A DNA stretch of 64,000 nucleotides from CAVORB01 sp963736235 (GTDB lineage: Bacteria; Pseudomonadota; Gammaproteobacteria; Chromatiales; Chromatiaceae): NCBI GenBank assembly GCA_963736235.1, contig CAVTOR010000031.1, forward strand, positions 124,001 through 188,000. The letters run 5' to 3'. A program made the position numbers and the translations under genes. Position 1 is the first letter of the stretch. Every line of letters starts with the position of its first letter. The notes below the pieces were generated by a model. The model ran no database searches. It was not told where the DNA came from and saw only the letters and a program-made list of their open reading frames with translations. Below, one piece after another: positions 54,386 to 62,595 of this stretch.

Positions 54386-56341
54386 TCAGCTCACGACGAC
54401 TTTCCGGAACATGCCGGGCATGTGGTGGAGCAGGTGGCAGTGGTAGGCCCAGCCACCCCTGGCGTCCGCGGTGACCAAGTAGCTGATCTTGGCGCCGGGC
54501 TGGACGACCACCGTGTGCTTGCGCGGGATGTGGTTGCCGTCGCCGGTCTCCAGGTCGCTCCACATGCCGTGCAGATGGATGGGATGGTTCATCATGGTGT
54601 CGTTGACCAGGGTGATGCGTAACCGCTCACCGAACTTGAGACGCACCGGCTCGGCGTCGGCGAACTTGATGCCGTCGACCGACCACATATAGCGGCTCAT
54701 GTTGCCGGTGAGGTGAAGCTGGATCTCCCGGCCTGGCTCCCGCGGGTCCGGGGTCTTGCGGCGGTTGCGCAGATCGGCGTAGGTCAGCACCCGGCGGCCG
54801 TTGTTGCGCAACCCCACGCCGGGATCGTCCAGGCGGTACTGGGCGCCGTCGGCGCGCATGTCCACCTGGGGGCCGTACTCCGACTTGGCGTGGACCACGG
54901 GGCGGTTGCTGCCGTAGCCGGCGCGCCCGGAGCCCATGCTGGACGAGCCCCCTCCTCCCATGTCGTGACCGCTGTGGTCCATGGCACCCTCATAGCCCGC
55001 GCTCATCTGGTGCTGGCTGTGGTCCATGGCGCTCATGTCGTGACCGGCATGCTCGTCCTTGCCCATGGCGCTCATGTCGTGACCGGCATGCTCGTCCTTG
55101 CTCATGGCACTCATGTCATGGCCGGCGTGCTCGTCCTTGCTCATGGCGCTCATGTCGTGGCCCGCATGTGCGCCGCTGCTCATGTCCATGCCCATGTCGG
55201 CATGGGTCAGGATCGGCAGCGGGTCCATCGGGGGCACCGGCGCTTTGAGCGAGGGATCGGGCGTCAGGGTGCCGCGGGCATAGCCGGAGCGGTCGATGGC
55301 TTGGGCGAAGACGCTGTAGGCGCGGTCTGACCTGGGCTCGACCAGGACGTCCAGGGTCTCGGCCACGCCGATGCGGAATTCGTCCACCGTCACCGGCTCG
55401 ACGTCCTGTCCGTCGGCGGCGACGACGGTCATCTTGAGTCCGGGGATGCGCAGGTCGAAGAAGGTCATGGCCGCGGCGTTGATGAAGCGCAGTCGCACCT
55501 TCTCGCCGCGTCGGAAGAGTCCCATCCAGCCCTCGTTGGGGGTCTGGCCGTTCATCAGGAAGGTGTAGGTATAGCCGGTGACGTCGGACAGGTCGCGGTC
55601 GGACATCCGCATATCGTTCCACATCTTGCGGGCGTTCCAGGTCCCTTTGATGCCCTTCTCGCGAATATCCTGCATCAGGTCGCCGACGGTGCGCTCGTTG
55701 CGGTTGTAGTAGTGGCTGAGCTTCTTGAGTTTGGCGTAGACCCGCTCGGGGTCCTCGTCGGTCCAGTCCGAGAGCATCACCACGTAGTCGCGGTCAGCGC
55801 CGTAGGGATCCCGACCGCGGGGATCGATGACGATGGCCCCGTACATGCCGGTCTGCTCCTGGAACCCGGAGTGGCTGTGGTACCAGTAGGTGCCGGTCTG
55901 TCCGACCTTGAAACGGTAGGTGAAGGTCTCACCCGGGGCGATGCCGTCGAAGCTGATGCCGGGTACGCCGTCCATGCGCTCGGGCAGGATGATCCCGTGC
56001 CAGTGGATCGAGCTGCTCGCGGGCAATCGGTTGGTGACATGCAAGGTGACGTTATCCCCTTCACGCCAGCGCAGGATGGGCGCCGGCACCGAGCCGTTGA
56101 TGGCGGTCGCCACGGCTGGCGATCCGGTGAAGTTGACCGGCTCCTGGCCAATATCGAGCCGGAAATCGGTGCCGCGCAGGGTCTCGGGTCCGGTCGCTGG
56201 GGCGGGTCTTGCGAATAGGGGTCTCGGCCCAAGACCGAAGCCGGCCATGACGCCGCCCATCGCCAGACCCTGGACGAAGCGGCGGCGCGTCAGGTCGGGC
56301 ACGCACAGGTATGCACCGCGGTGCTGCTCGCGAAAGCTCAT
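54386..56341 (-). CDS. copA: Copper resistance multicopper oxidase (CopA/PcoA type), 651 aa
   Basis: A periplasmic oxidase that sequesters or oxidises Cu+. The N-terminus has a Tat motif (TRRRFVQGLAMGG). Copper ligands are HWHGI, WYHSHSGFQ, HPIHLHGM and HCHLLHHMPGM. Residues around 380-450 form a Met/His-rich insert with four near-identical 13-residue units (HAGHDMSAMSKDE). It shares a name with the P-type ATPase at 49830 but is unrelated. Confidence 0.95.
   Translation of the reverse strand: MSFREQHRGAYLCVPDLTRRRFVQGLAMGGVMAGFGLGPRPLFARPAPATGPETLRGTDFRLDIGQEPVNFTGSPAVATAINGSVPAPILRWREGDNVTLHVTNRLPASSSIHWHGIILPERMDGVPGISFDGIAPGETFTYRFKVGQTGTYWYHSHSGFQEQTGMYGAIVIDPRGRDPYGADRDYVVMLSDWTDEDPERVYAKLKKLSHYYNRNERTVGDLMQDIREKGIKGTWNARKMWNDMRMSDRDLSDVTGYTYTFLMNGQTPNEGWMGLFRRGEKVRLRFINAAAMTFFDLRIPGLKMTVVAADGQDVEPVTVDEFRIGVAETLDVLVEPRSDRAYSVFAQAIDRSGYARGTLTPDPSLKAPVPPMDPLPILTHADMGMDMSSGAHAGHDMSAMSKDEHAGHDMSAMSKDEHAGHDMSAMGKDEHAGHDMSAMDHSQHQMSAGYEGAMDHSGHDMGGGGSSSMGSGRAGYGSNRPVVHAKSEYGPQVDMRADGAQYRLDDPGVGLRNNGRRVLTYADLRNRRKTPDPREPGREIQLHLTGNMSRYMWSVDGIKFADAEPVRLKFGERLRITLVNDTMMNHPIHLHGMWSDLETGDGNHIPRKHTVVVQPGAKISYLVTADARGGWAYHCHLLHHMPGMFRKVVVS
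55013..55168 (-). repeat. Four tandem 39-bp units inside the multicopper oxidase gene
   Basis: Units at 55013-55051, 55052-55090, 55091-55129 and 55130-55168 encode copies of HAGHDMSAMSKDE or close variants. The high DNA identity suggests recent expansion or contraction by slippage. The units provide extra His and Met for Cu+ binding. Confidence 0.85.
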
Positions 56342-56415
56342 TGGAGAATGCTCCTCAAACTGCGAACGGGAATAACGGGTCCCGGGTGCGGGACCCGAAG
56401 TCCAAGCCGTCGTAC

Positions 56416-56796
56416 TCAGTCGAGGAGGGGTCTGGGAGGCCGTTCCGCGGGGGATGTGGTCCGGGAGATCAGGCCGTCGGACAGTAATGGATCAGGCGTT
56501 GCCGCCTTCAGGGTGCCGGGCAGGGGGCGTTCGACGACGACCGCCGCCAACGTCGCGGAGCAACCGGCACATGCCAGACCGCTGTCACAACCCTGCGAGC
56601 AGTGCTGGGGGCTCTGGTCCCCTTGGCAAGTATCGCCCGCATGATCGGCGCCGCAATGGTGTCCGCCATCGGTCTGGGTATGGCAGTGAGCCTGGGCGCC
56701 GCCCTGATCCATCTTGGCGAGGGCAGACAGCGGCCACTGTCCGACCAGCAACAGGACAGAGAGCAGAAAAGGGAGGGATAGGCGGCCGCTACACAT
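56416..56796 (-). CDS. Secreted Cys/His-rich CopL-like protein, 126 aa
   Basis: A signal peptide (SLPFLLSVLLLVGQWPLSALA) is followed by a Cys/His-rich region (HCHTQTDGGHHCGADHAGDTC and CSQGCDSGLACAGC) and a Pro-rich tail (ERPPRPLLD). The position directly upstream of the multicopper oxidase, the small size and the Cys/His content match CopL/DUF2946-type proteins, which bind copper and affect copAB expression in Xanthomonas. The assignment rests on pattern and context. Confidence 0.6.
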   Translation of the reverse strand: MCSGRLSLPFLLSVLLLVGQWPLSALAKMDQGGAQAHCHTQTDGGHHCGADHAGDTCQGDQSPQHCSQGCDSGLACAGCSATLAAVVVERPLPGTLKAATPDPLLSDGLISRTTSPAERPPRPLLD

Positions 56797-56891
56797 ATTA
56801 CGGAGAATGTTAGTAGGTTTTACGCCTGGTCACCGAACTTCTGTCTGCCCCGCGCGATGAGGCGAATCCCATTCGCCCCATACGCTTGCGG

Positions 56892-57335
56892 TCAATGCTC
56901 CGCGAACACCTCCGTGGTTCCGTCGTTGCCCAGGAGCAGCACCTGGTAGTGGTCCGGGTTCGGATGCTCCATGCCGGGCGAGCCCTTGGGCATGCCGGGA
57001 ACTGTCAGCCCTCTGGCATCGGGACGCTCCGCGAGCAGGCGCTTGATGTCGTCCGCGGGCACGTGTCCCTCGACCACGTAACCGCCTACCTTCGCGGTAT
57101 GACAGGATGCCTGCTCCGGCTTGATGCCGGACATGGACTTGATCATGCGCAGGTCCTTGAGGTCAGTGGTCTCCACCTCGAACCCGTTCTCCTGCAGGTG
57201 CGACACCCATTTGGTGCAGCAGCCGCAGGTGGGGCTCTTGTAGACCATGATCTTGGGGTCTCCGGCCAGGGCACCGGTGGTCAGAAAGGCGGTGCCCAGG
57301 ACCAACCCGAGGGTGAGCGCTCTAATTGTGTTCAT
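56892..57335 (-). CDS. DUF411 (CopG-like) periplasmic metal-binding protein, 147 aa
   Basis: A signal peptide ending GALAGD is followed by a thioredoxin-like domain with the metal motif SPTCGCCTKWVSHL. Later family blocks are IKPEQASCHTAKVGGYVVEGHVP and VPGMPKGSPGME, which supply a further Cys and Met residues. DUF411 proteins occur in copper and silver resistance clusters, as here. Confidence 0.88.
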   Translation of the reverse strand: MNTIRALTLGLVLGTAFLTTGALAGDPKIMVYKSPTCGCCTKWVSHLQENGFEVETTDLKDLRMIKSMSGIKPEQASCHTAKVGGYVVEGHVPADDIKRLLAERPDARGLTVPGMPKGSPGMEHPNPDHYQVLLLGNDGTTEVFAEH

Positions 57336-57364
57336 GCGTTGTCTCCTTGGTGTGAATCGATTCG

Positions 57365-58495
57365 TCAGGATCGTTGTTTCTTCAGGCCGAGGGCGCTGAG
57401 CAGCCGGTCCGCGGGCAGGTAGCCCGGCTGCAGGCGCCCGTCCGGCATCACGATGGCCGGGGTGCCGCTGACGCCGAGCTCGATGCCAAGCTCATAGCCC
57501 GCCTTGACCGCGTCGGCCTCCTGGCAGTCGCCGCTGCCGAGGTCACCCGCGGCGACCTCCTTGGCGATATCCATGGCCGTGCGGCGGTCGGCGCTGCACC
57601 AGACCTTGCGCATGGTTTCGTAGGCCTCACCGGTCGTACCGCTGCGCGGGAAGGGGACATAGGTCACGGTAACGCCAGCGGCTTGCAGCGTCGGGACCTC
57701 CCGGTGGAGCTTGCGGCAGTAGCCGCAGGAGGTGTCGGTGAATACCATCAGGGGAGCCAGCTCCTGCCCCTGCGCGGGGTAGACGACGCGGTCGGATTCT
57801 GGAAAGTCGGCGAGCGCCGCCTGTCTGTCCCGCCCTTTCTCATCCTCCGTGAGGTTGGCTCCCGTTTCGAGGTCCAACAGGCTGCCGACGAAGGCATAGC
57901 GTCCGTCCTCGGTCAGATAGACGTATTCGCTACCGGCTTTGACCAGGACGATGCCATTCACCGGCGTGTCCGCGGTCTCGCCGATCTCGATTTGCGGAAA
58001 ACGTTTGCGCAGGCTCCTGGTGGCCCGGTCAGCGTCCATGGCCCCAACCTTACGGAAGAAGCTGTCGTTGTCCCCGTTGCGCTCCGACCAGGCAGCATAG
58101 ATCTCGTCGTTCCACTTGGATTGAAAGTAGGCAATGGCCGCGTCGATGTCGGCGTCGGGTAGCTTGTCCTTGAACGCGGGCATCACGCCTCCGAGCGGCA
58201 ACCCTCCCAGGTTGATCTGGCGTCGCAGCACGTCCAGCGAATGGTGCCAGGCATGGGCGGTGCCGTTCAGCGGGGGCGGAGGATATTTGCCGTCGGGGGT
58301 GGCCTCCCGCCAGTTGGGCGTCGCCTCGGCGTTGGCGCCGTGACACTCGGCGCAGTTCTGGGCAAAGACGGCGGCCCCCCGCTCTACTTGGCCGCTCGTG
58401 TACCAGCGCCCCGCATCCGCAAAGATCGGGTTTGCCCAAAGCAGCACGACTCCCAGTCCGACCGCCCGTCGCGCTTGGAGGCGTGCTCTACTCAT
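57365..58495 (-). CDS. Fusion of cytochrome c and DsbC-like thiol:disulfide isomerase, 376 aa
   Basis: A signal peptide (to about residue 27) leads to a monoheme domain with CAECH at 48-52 and a Met ligand in GGVMPAFKDKL. A DsbC/G-type domain follows from about residue 140: the dimerisation-like part (RKRFPQIEIGETADTPVNGI) and a thioredoxin fold with CGYC at 257-260 and the cis-Pro loop SGTPAIV. It reads in one frame, so the fusion is real. It could pass electrons between heme and a thiol pair, possibly to reduce disulfides in copper-stressed proteins. That is inference. ATG 58495 was chosen; an earlier one lies at 58510. Confidence 0.87.
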   Translation of the reverse strand: MSRARLQARRAVGLGVVLLWANPIFADAGRWYTSGQVERGAAVFAQNCAECHGANAEATPNWREATPDGKYPPPPLNGTAHAWHHSLDVLRRQINLGGLPLGGVMPAFKDKLPDADIDAAIAYFQSKWNDEIYAAWSERNGDNDSFFRKVGAMDADRATRSLRKRFPQIEIGETADTPVNGIVLVKAGSEYVYLTEDGRYAFVGSLLDLETGANLTEDEKGRDRQAALADFPESDRVVYPAQGQELAPLMVFTDTSCGYCRKLHREVPTLQAAGVTVTYVPFPRSGTTGEAYETMRKVWCSADRRTAMDIAKEVAAGDLGSGDCQEADAVKAGYELGIELGVSGTPAIVMPDGRLQPGYLPADRLLSALGLKKQRS

Positions 58496-58643
58496 TTGAT
58501 CGTCGTACATGATCCTGCTCCAGATTCGCGGCCGCCCGACCCTTTACCCATCCCACGACGGAAACGGCCCACCGACGGTCCAACTAAGACCCTCATCGTC
58601 GAAACACCCGGCAGATCGATCCGCTGACCGATTTGTCCCGAGC

Positions 58644-59027
58644 TCAGCACAAGCCACCGATGATGGGAGGGGGGATCGCAGGGGTGGAGAGATGAGACGC
58701 ATAAGCGCCGCTTGAGAACGCGTGGTCAGGCGACGACCGCGAGCTGTGCGCGAAAATATCCGGCGAAGGCAGGAACCAGAGCAGCGAGCAGTGGCCCGCT
58801 GGACAAGGTGAGTCGCCGCAGAAGGGCTGCTGACCATGGCCCGATCGCTCGGCGCAGCAGCCGTGAGCCGATATCCCACCGACGTCCATCGCCAATTCGC
58901 TACAGCCTGCGTCGGCGGCGAGGCTGAAAACGACGGGCAGCGTACCCACCAGCAGCGAAAGAATGATCAAAATGGATAAGGGACGCCGGCGGAGCATCAC
59001 GCGGATAGATTCCGTTGTTTTCGACAT
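58644..59027 (-). CDS. Small secreted Cys-rich protein, CopL/DUF2946-like, 127 aa
   Basis: A basic N-terminus and hydrophobic core (LSILIILSLLVGTLPVVFSLA) form a signal peptide. The mature part has CCAERSGHGQQPFCGDSPCPAGHC, and the tail ends TPAIPPPIIGGLC. It is the first gene of the minus-strand copper island and resembles the CopL-like protein at 56416 in layout rather than sequence. The ribosome binding site is weak. Confidence 0.5.
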   Translation of the reverse strand: MSKTTESIRVMLRRRPLSILIILSLLVGTLPVVFSLAADAGCSELAMDVGGISAHGCCAERSGHGQQPFCGDSPCPAGHCSLLWFLPSPDIFAHSSRSSPDHAFSSGAYASHLSTPAIPPPIIGGLC

Positions 59028-59242
59028 AACCCAGGCTTTCTGACAGCCACGACACCAGGCAGGTTCCAACGCCCGGGAGTCCGGATTTCCGCGCTGGCGC
59101 GGGACGCCGAGATCCTTTTTAATCTTGAACCAACACGCCACCTCTGGCCGACATACAGACAATCCCAGTGAGGCCTCTGCGGTACACTGAGGCGGCGAAT
59201 GCTCCATCCACCGGAGATTCGATCCTTCCCCGAGGAACGCCG

Positions 59243-59719
59243 ATGAACGAACAACGATTGCAAATGCTACAAAACGTGCCGATCTTCGGCGGAATCCGGG
59301 TCGAAATTCTCGACTTCATCTTGCATAAGGCGCCGGAGATCACGCTGCCGGAGGGCGAGTTCCTATTCGAGGAAAACGATCCCGGCGACTCCATGTATGT
59401 CCTCGAAAAGGGCGAAGTCGCAGTATTGAAGCGCTGGGAGAAGATCTACTACCAGCTGAACTACCTGGACCCGGGCGACTGCATCGGCGAGATGTCCGTG
59501 ATCGATCTCGGGAGACGCAGCGCCTCAGTGCTCGCGACCAAGGACTGCAGGCTCATCGAGCTCACCTACACGTCGATCTACGATCTCTACCAGAAGGACC
59601 TCGAGCAGTTCGCGCTCATCCAGATGAACATCAGCAGGGAGCTGAGCCGCCGCCTGCGGATCGCGGACGAGACCCTGTTTCGCGAGCTCGTCAAGGCAAA
59701 CAAGATCCCGCAACACTGA
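59243..59719 (+). CDS. Cyclic nucleotide-binding domain protein without DNA-binding domain, 158 aa
   Basis: A single cNMP-binding beta-barrel: LPEGEFLFEENDPGDSMYVLEKGEVAVLKRW and the phosphate-cassette-like GDCIGEMSVIDLGRRSASVLA. A C-helix region (FALIQMNISRELSRRLRIAD) follows and the protein ends; no helix-turn-helix is present. The cassette has Gly-Glu and Arg-Ser-Ala as in cAMP-binding domains. It may act by protein contact. ATG 59243 has CGAGGAA upstream. Confidence 0.82.
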   Translation: MNEQRLQMLQNVPIFGGIRVEILDFILHKAPEITLPEGEFLFEENDPGDSMYVLEKGEVAVLKRWEKIYYQLNYLDPGDCIGEMSVIDLGRRSASVLATKDCRLIELTYTSIYDLYQKDLEQFALIQMNISRELSRRLRIADETLFRELVKANKIPQH

Positions 59720-59803
59720 CCTCGCGGAGATCGACCTCGATTGGTCACCTCTATGCGAACGACCCCTCGAACATGCGGCGAGGACACGCGCGTTCGCGCC
59801 GCG

Positions 59804-60439
59804 TCATGCCCGGACAAGCTCGCGCCATACCGGATGAGACCCGATGAGCGCCAGGGCCCGCTCCAGCAACGTCCTGCCCGGCTCGGTCTTGAACCAGGTC
59901 GACGCCCCGGACGGGTGCGGCAGGGGCACCAGGTCCGCCGTCCAATCGTCTGCAAGCCCAATCTCCCAGCACCGGCCCACGACATCCTGCAAGCGTTTGG
60001 CGTCGGTGAAGCGCGCGATGGCGAGCCTGCCGACGGGAATGATCAGCCCGGGTCGCAGCAGTGCGAGCTCAGCCTCCCACCAGCGCCGACAGTGCTCGAT
60101 CTCCGGCCTGCTGGGCACCCGATCGCCGCCCTTCGCGGCCTTGCCCGGAAAGCAGCGGCATACGGCGGACATGTACACCAGGTCGCGGAAATCGCGCTCG
60201 GCGAGCCCGATGGTCTCGAACCAGCCGAAGAGGGTCTTGCCGGCGGTCCAGGCGAATGGCCGCCCGAGCTCCCTCTCGCGGGCGCCCGGCGCCTGCCCCA
60301 TCAGCAGGACGGAAGACGGGACGGCGTTTCCGACAACGGGCGGCCCGTGCATGTCTGGGCAGGCGCGACAGGCGCGGAGCGCCTGCTGGTGGGCGACCAA
60401 CGCCCCGAGCTGATCCATCGGCGAATCGGCAGCAGTCAT
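59804..60439 (-). CDS. Uracil-DNA glycosylase family protein (family 4/5-like), 211 aa
   Basis: Removes uracil from DNA. The water-activating motif is LLMGQAPGARERELGRPF (consensus GEAPG), and the second motif is LVPLPHPSG. Candidate iron-sulfur cysteines are in LRACRACPDMH and the later SAVCRCFPG. Gln in place of the motif Glu marks a divergent member. ATG 60439 was chosen; ATG 60466 is an alternative. Confidence 0.78.
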   Translation of the reverse strand: MTAADSPMDQLGALVAHQQALRACRACPDMHGPPVVGNAVPSSVLLMGQAPGARERELGRPFAWTAGKTLFGWFETIGLAERDFRDLVYMSAVCRCFPGKAAKGGDRVPSRPEIEHCRRWWEAELALLRPGLIIPVGRLAIARFTDAKRLQDVVGRCWEIGLADDWTADLVPLPHPSGASTWFKTEPGRTLLERALALIGSHPVWRELVRA

Positions 60440-60611
60440 GATCCAGTCCTGTTCGTCCAATTGCATCTTGCGCGCAGGGCCACGAGCATTACGCCCCCCG
60501 GCTCGGGTTTGCCGCAGAATCCGACAATAGCACCGGCGCATTTGACCTCACCTTGGCGCCGAACCAATGTTATAGACAGAGAGGCAAAACAATCCCAGCG
60601 GGAGGTCCAAG

Positions 60612-61082
60612 ATGACGATCGCGGCGCGTGTCGAGACCTATCTTTCTGAGCAGGGCGTGAGCTACGAGCTGGTACCCCACCGGGCAAGTGGATCGACCCA
60701 CGAGTCCGCGGTCGCGGCCCACGTGCGCGACGACCATATCGCCAAGGCCGTTATCGTGCGCGACGCGCGGGGAGACGCGATGGCGGTAATCCCCGGCGAC
60801 ACCTGGCTGCAGCTCGACGCCCTCAACCGGGAGACGGGACGCGACTTCCAGCTCGACGAGGAATCCGACCTCGGCCGCCTGTTTCCGGACTGCGTCGAGG
60901 GGGCGGTGCCGCCCCTGGGCCCGGCCTATGGGGTGGAGACGTTTCTCGACCAGGGTCTCGCGACCCTGGCCAATGTCTACTTCGAGGCGGGAGACCACCG
61001 CCACCTGGTGCACGTGAAGGGAGAGGATTTCCTCAAGCTGCTGCCGGGTGTACGTCACGGCCTGTTCGGCCGCGCCGACTGA
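60612..61082 (+). CDS. YbaK/EbsC-family aminoacyl-tRNA deacylase-like protein, 156 aa
   Basis: The family edits misacylated tRNA in trans. The N-terminal VETYLSEQGVSYELVPHRAS, the conserved Lys in HIAKAVIVRDA and the later GAVPPLGPAYGVETFLDQ match the YbaK fold. Its specific misacylated tRNA is unknown. The start has GGGAGG upstream. It is followed after 16 bases by repeat copy D. Confidence 0.85.
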   Translation: MTIAARVETYLSEQGVSYELVPHRASGSTHESAVAAHVRDDHIAKAVIVRDARGDAMAVIPGDTWLQLDALNRETGRDFQLDEESDLGRLFPDCVEGAVPPLGPAYGVETFLDQGLATLANVYFEAGDHRHLVHVKGEDFLKLLPGVRHGLFGRAD

Positions 61083-61098
61083 AGTGCGTTCCAGCCAG

Positions 61099-61172
61099 AC
61101 GCTGACGACTGGCCATCCTGGCCAGAATCGGCAACTCCATGCGCCGCGGAAGACGCTGAATCGATCGGCGTT
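61099..61172 (+). repeat. Dispersed structured intergenic repeat, copy D (short form)
   Basis: A 74-nt copy. It starts ACGCTGACGACTGGCC and ends GAATCGATCGGCGTT, with the first hairpin as TGGCCATCCTGGCCA and the GCGCCGCGGAAG block kept. It is 16 bases after the YbaK-like stop and 33 bases before the next start. Confidence 0.75.
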
Positions 61173-61205
61173 TTCTTGGATCCCCATCATTCGGAACCGG
61201 AAGGC

Positions 61206-61385
61206 ATGACTGAACCCGATCACGACCACCACTACATCACCCACGAGCCCAAGTTCTGCCGCTGCCGGGTCTGCCACGAGCACTTCTACGGCGAGACGAT
61301 CGAGCAAGCCCGATCGGCCTGCCTGGCGCACGGCAAGGAGGCACACCCCGACTGGGGATCGAGCGCCTGCTACTGCCCTGACTGA
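61206..61385 (+). CDS. Small Cys/His-rich protein, 59 aa
   Basis: A short protein starting MTEPDHDHHYITHE. It has FCRCRVCHEHFYG, then SACLAHGKEAHPDW, then SACYCPD: six cysteines and several histidines suited to a zinc-ribbon-like site. An earlier ATG at 61176 would add ten residues but lies within four bases of repeat D. No family was recognised. It is bounded on both sides by copies of the dispersed repeat. Confidence 0.6.
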   Translation: MTEPDHDHHYITHEPKFCRCRVCHEHFYGETIEQARSACLAHGKEAHPDWGSSACYCPD

Positions 61386-61400
61386 GCAAACCTTAAGAAG

Positions 61401-61536
61401 ACCCTGATTATTGGCCATCCTGGCCAAAATGCGGTCCCCAAGAAGCGCGGTTCTTGGGTGTCTTCATTTTAAATCGTTACGCGCTTAAAAATGGCCGCAC
61501 ATCCCTGTGCCGCGGGAAGCGCAATAAATCAGCGTT
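61401..61536 (+). repeat. Dispersed structured intergenic repeat, copy E (long form)
   Basis: A 136-nt copy. It starts ACCCTGATTATTGGCC and ends AATAAATCAGCGTT. It contains TTGGCCATCCTGGCCAA, a perfect CCCAAGAA-GCGCGG-TTCTTGGG stem, a CATTTTAA/TTAAAAATG stem and the CACATCCCTGTGCCGCGG block. It is 15 bases after the preceding stop. Confidence 0.8.
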
Positions 61537-61576
61537 TCCGCAAGGGGATCGAACGGGACCGACGCACGGGCAGCCG

Positions 61577-62593
61577 TCAGATATGAAGCTCGAGCAGGTC
61601 TCCGTCCTCAACCGGGTGATCGCGCCCGATGTTGAACACGTGCGTATCGCCCTTCGGCCAGCGCCGCGCGTACTTGAGGGACTGCGCGAGGTCCTTGTGC
61701 ACCAGCCGCGCCACGTCTTCCACCGTGCCGCCTCGGCGCAGTGTGAAGGGCCGTTCCTGATCCGCCGGCCGTCCCGGCGCCTTGGTGTACACGCGCACGA
61801 TGTCCAGCCAGCGGAAAAGGCGGGGACCGATCTCGGGCAGCCCCTCCCCGGTCTCGGCGGAGACCGCCAGCGCCGGGTAGTCGAGCCCCGTGAGCTCCCG
61901 GAACACCGCGAGCTCCTCATCCACCTCCGGGATCAGATCGGCCTTGTTGGCGAGCAACAGCGTCGGCAGCACGACCGCGAAGGGATCGTCCGTCACCCCC
62001 TCATCCCCTGCCCCCTCCGCCGGCCAGTGGCGGCTGAAGTGGATTCGCTTCTCCCGCAACAGGGAATGCAGAGCGGCGACCTGATCGACGCACTGGGGTT
62101 CGGTCAGGTCGACCACCAGCAGACAGGCGTCGGCCTGCTGTACGCTGTTGCCAAGCCAGGGCACGGGATACTCCGGCGAGACCGGCGGCAAATCCAGCAG
62201 TTGGAACAGCGCATCCTCGAACGGCAGCATCCCGGGCTGCGGGTGTTGGGTCGTGAACGGGTATGGGCCGACGTGGGCGTGCGAGCCGGTAAGCCTGGCG
62301 TGCAGGGCGGACTTGCCGGCGTTGGGCGGGCCGATCAGGGCGATTTGCGCAGCGCCCTCGGGGCGAATCGAGGTAACCGGCCCGGTGTGGGCGGCGCCCT
62401 TCTTCGGGCCGGCCAGCTCCTCCGTGAGCTGCTTGATCCGGGTCTTGATGTCGCCCTGGAGGTGGTCGGTTCCCTTGTGCTTGGGGATGGTGCGCAACAT
62501 CTCGCGCAGCCAGCGCAGCCGCTCCTCCGGGTCCCGCGCCTTGCGGAACTCGGCCTCGGCGGCCTTGTACTCGGGGCTCAGGTTCGCGGGCAT
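61577..62593 (-). CDS. DRG/Obg-like GTPase with TGS domain, 338 aa
   Basis: The N-terminal helical region is followed by the G domain: G1 GPPNAGKSALHARLTG near residue 88, G3 region LLDLPPV, G4 NKADLI and G5-like SAETGEG. The C-terminal TGS domain (VYTKAPGRPADQERPF to DGDLLELHI) is the RNA- or ribosome-linked module. DRG/Obg-type GTPases act on ribosomes. The G3 motif has DLPPV rather than DxxG, which is unusual. Confidence 0.82.
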   Translation of the reverse strand: MPANLSPEYKAAEAEFRKARDPEERLRWLREMLRTIPKHKGTDHLQGDIKTRIKQLTEELAGPKKGAAHTGPVTSIRPEGAAQIALIGPPNAGKSALHARLTGSHAHVGPYPFTTQHPQPGMLPFEDALFQLLDLPPVSPEYPVPWLGNSVQQADACLLVVDLTEPQCVDQVAALHSLLREKRIHFSRHWPAEGAGDEGVTDDPFAVVLPTLLLANKADLIPEVDEELAVFRELTGLDYPALAVSAETGEGLPEIGPRLFRWLDIVRVYTKAPGRPADQERPFTLRRGGTVEDVARLVHKDLAQSLKYARRWPKGDTHVFNIGRDHPVEDGDLLELHI

Positions 62594-62595
62594 GG

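Noticed and set aside
55013..55168. Possible CRISPR array because of regular spacing
   Set aside because: Units are tandem with no unique spacers and lie in frame inside a coding sequence.
54713..55330. Plus-strand frame with repeated VLAHGAHVVTGM-like units
   Set aside because: Antisense translation of the Met/His repeat in the multicopper oxidase.
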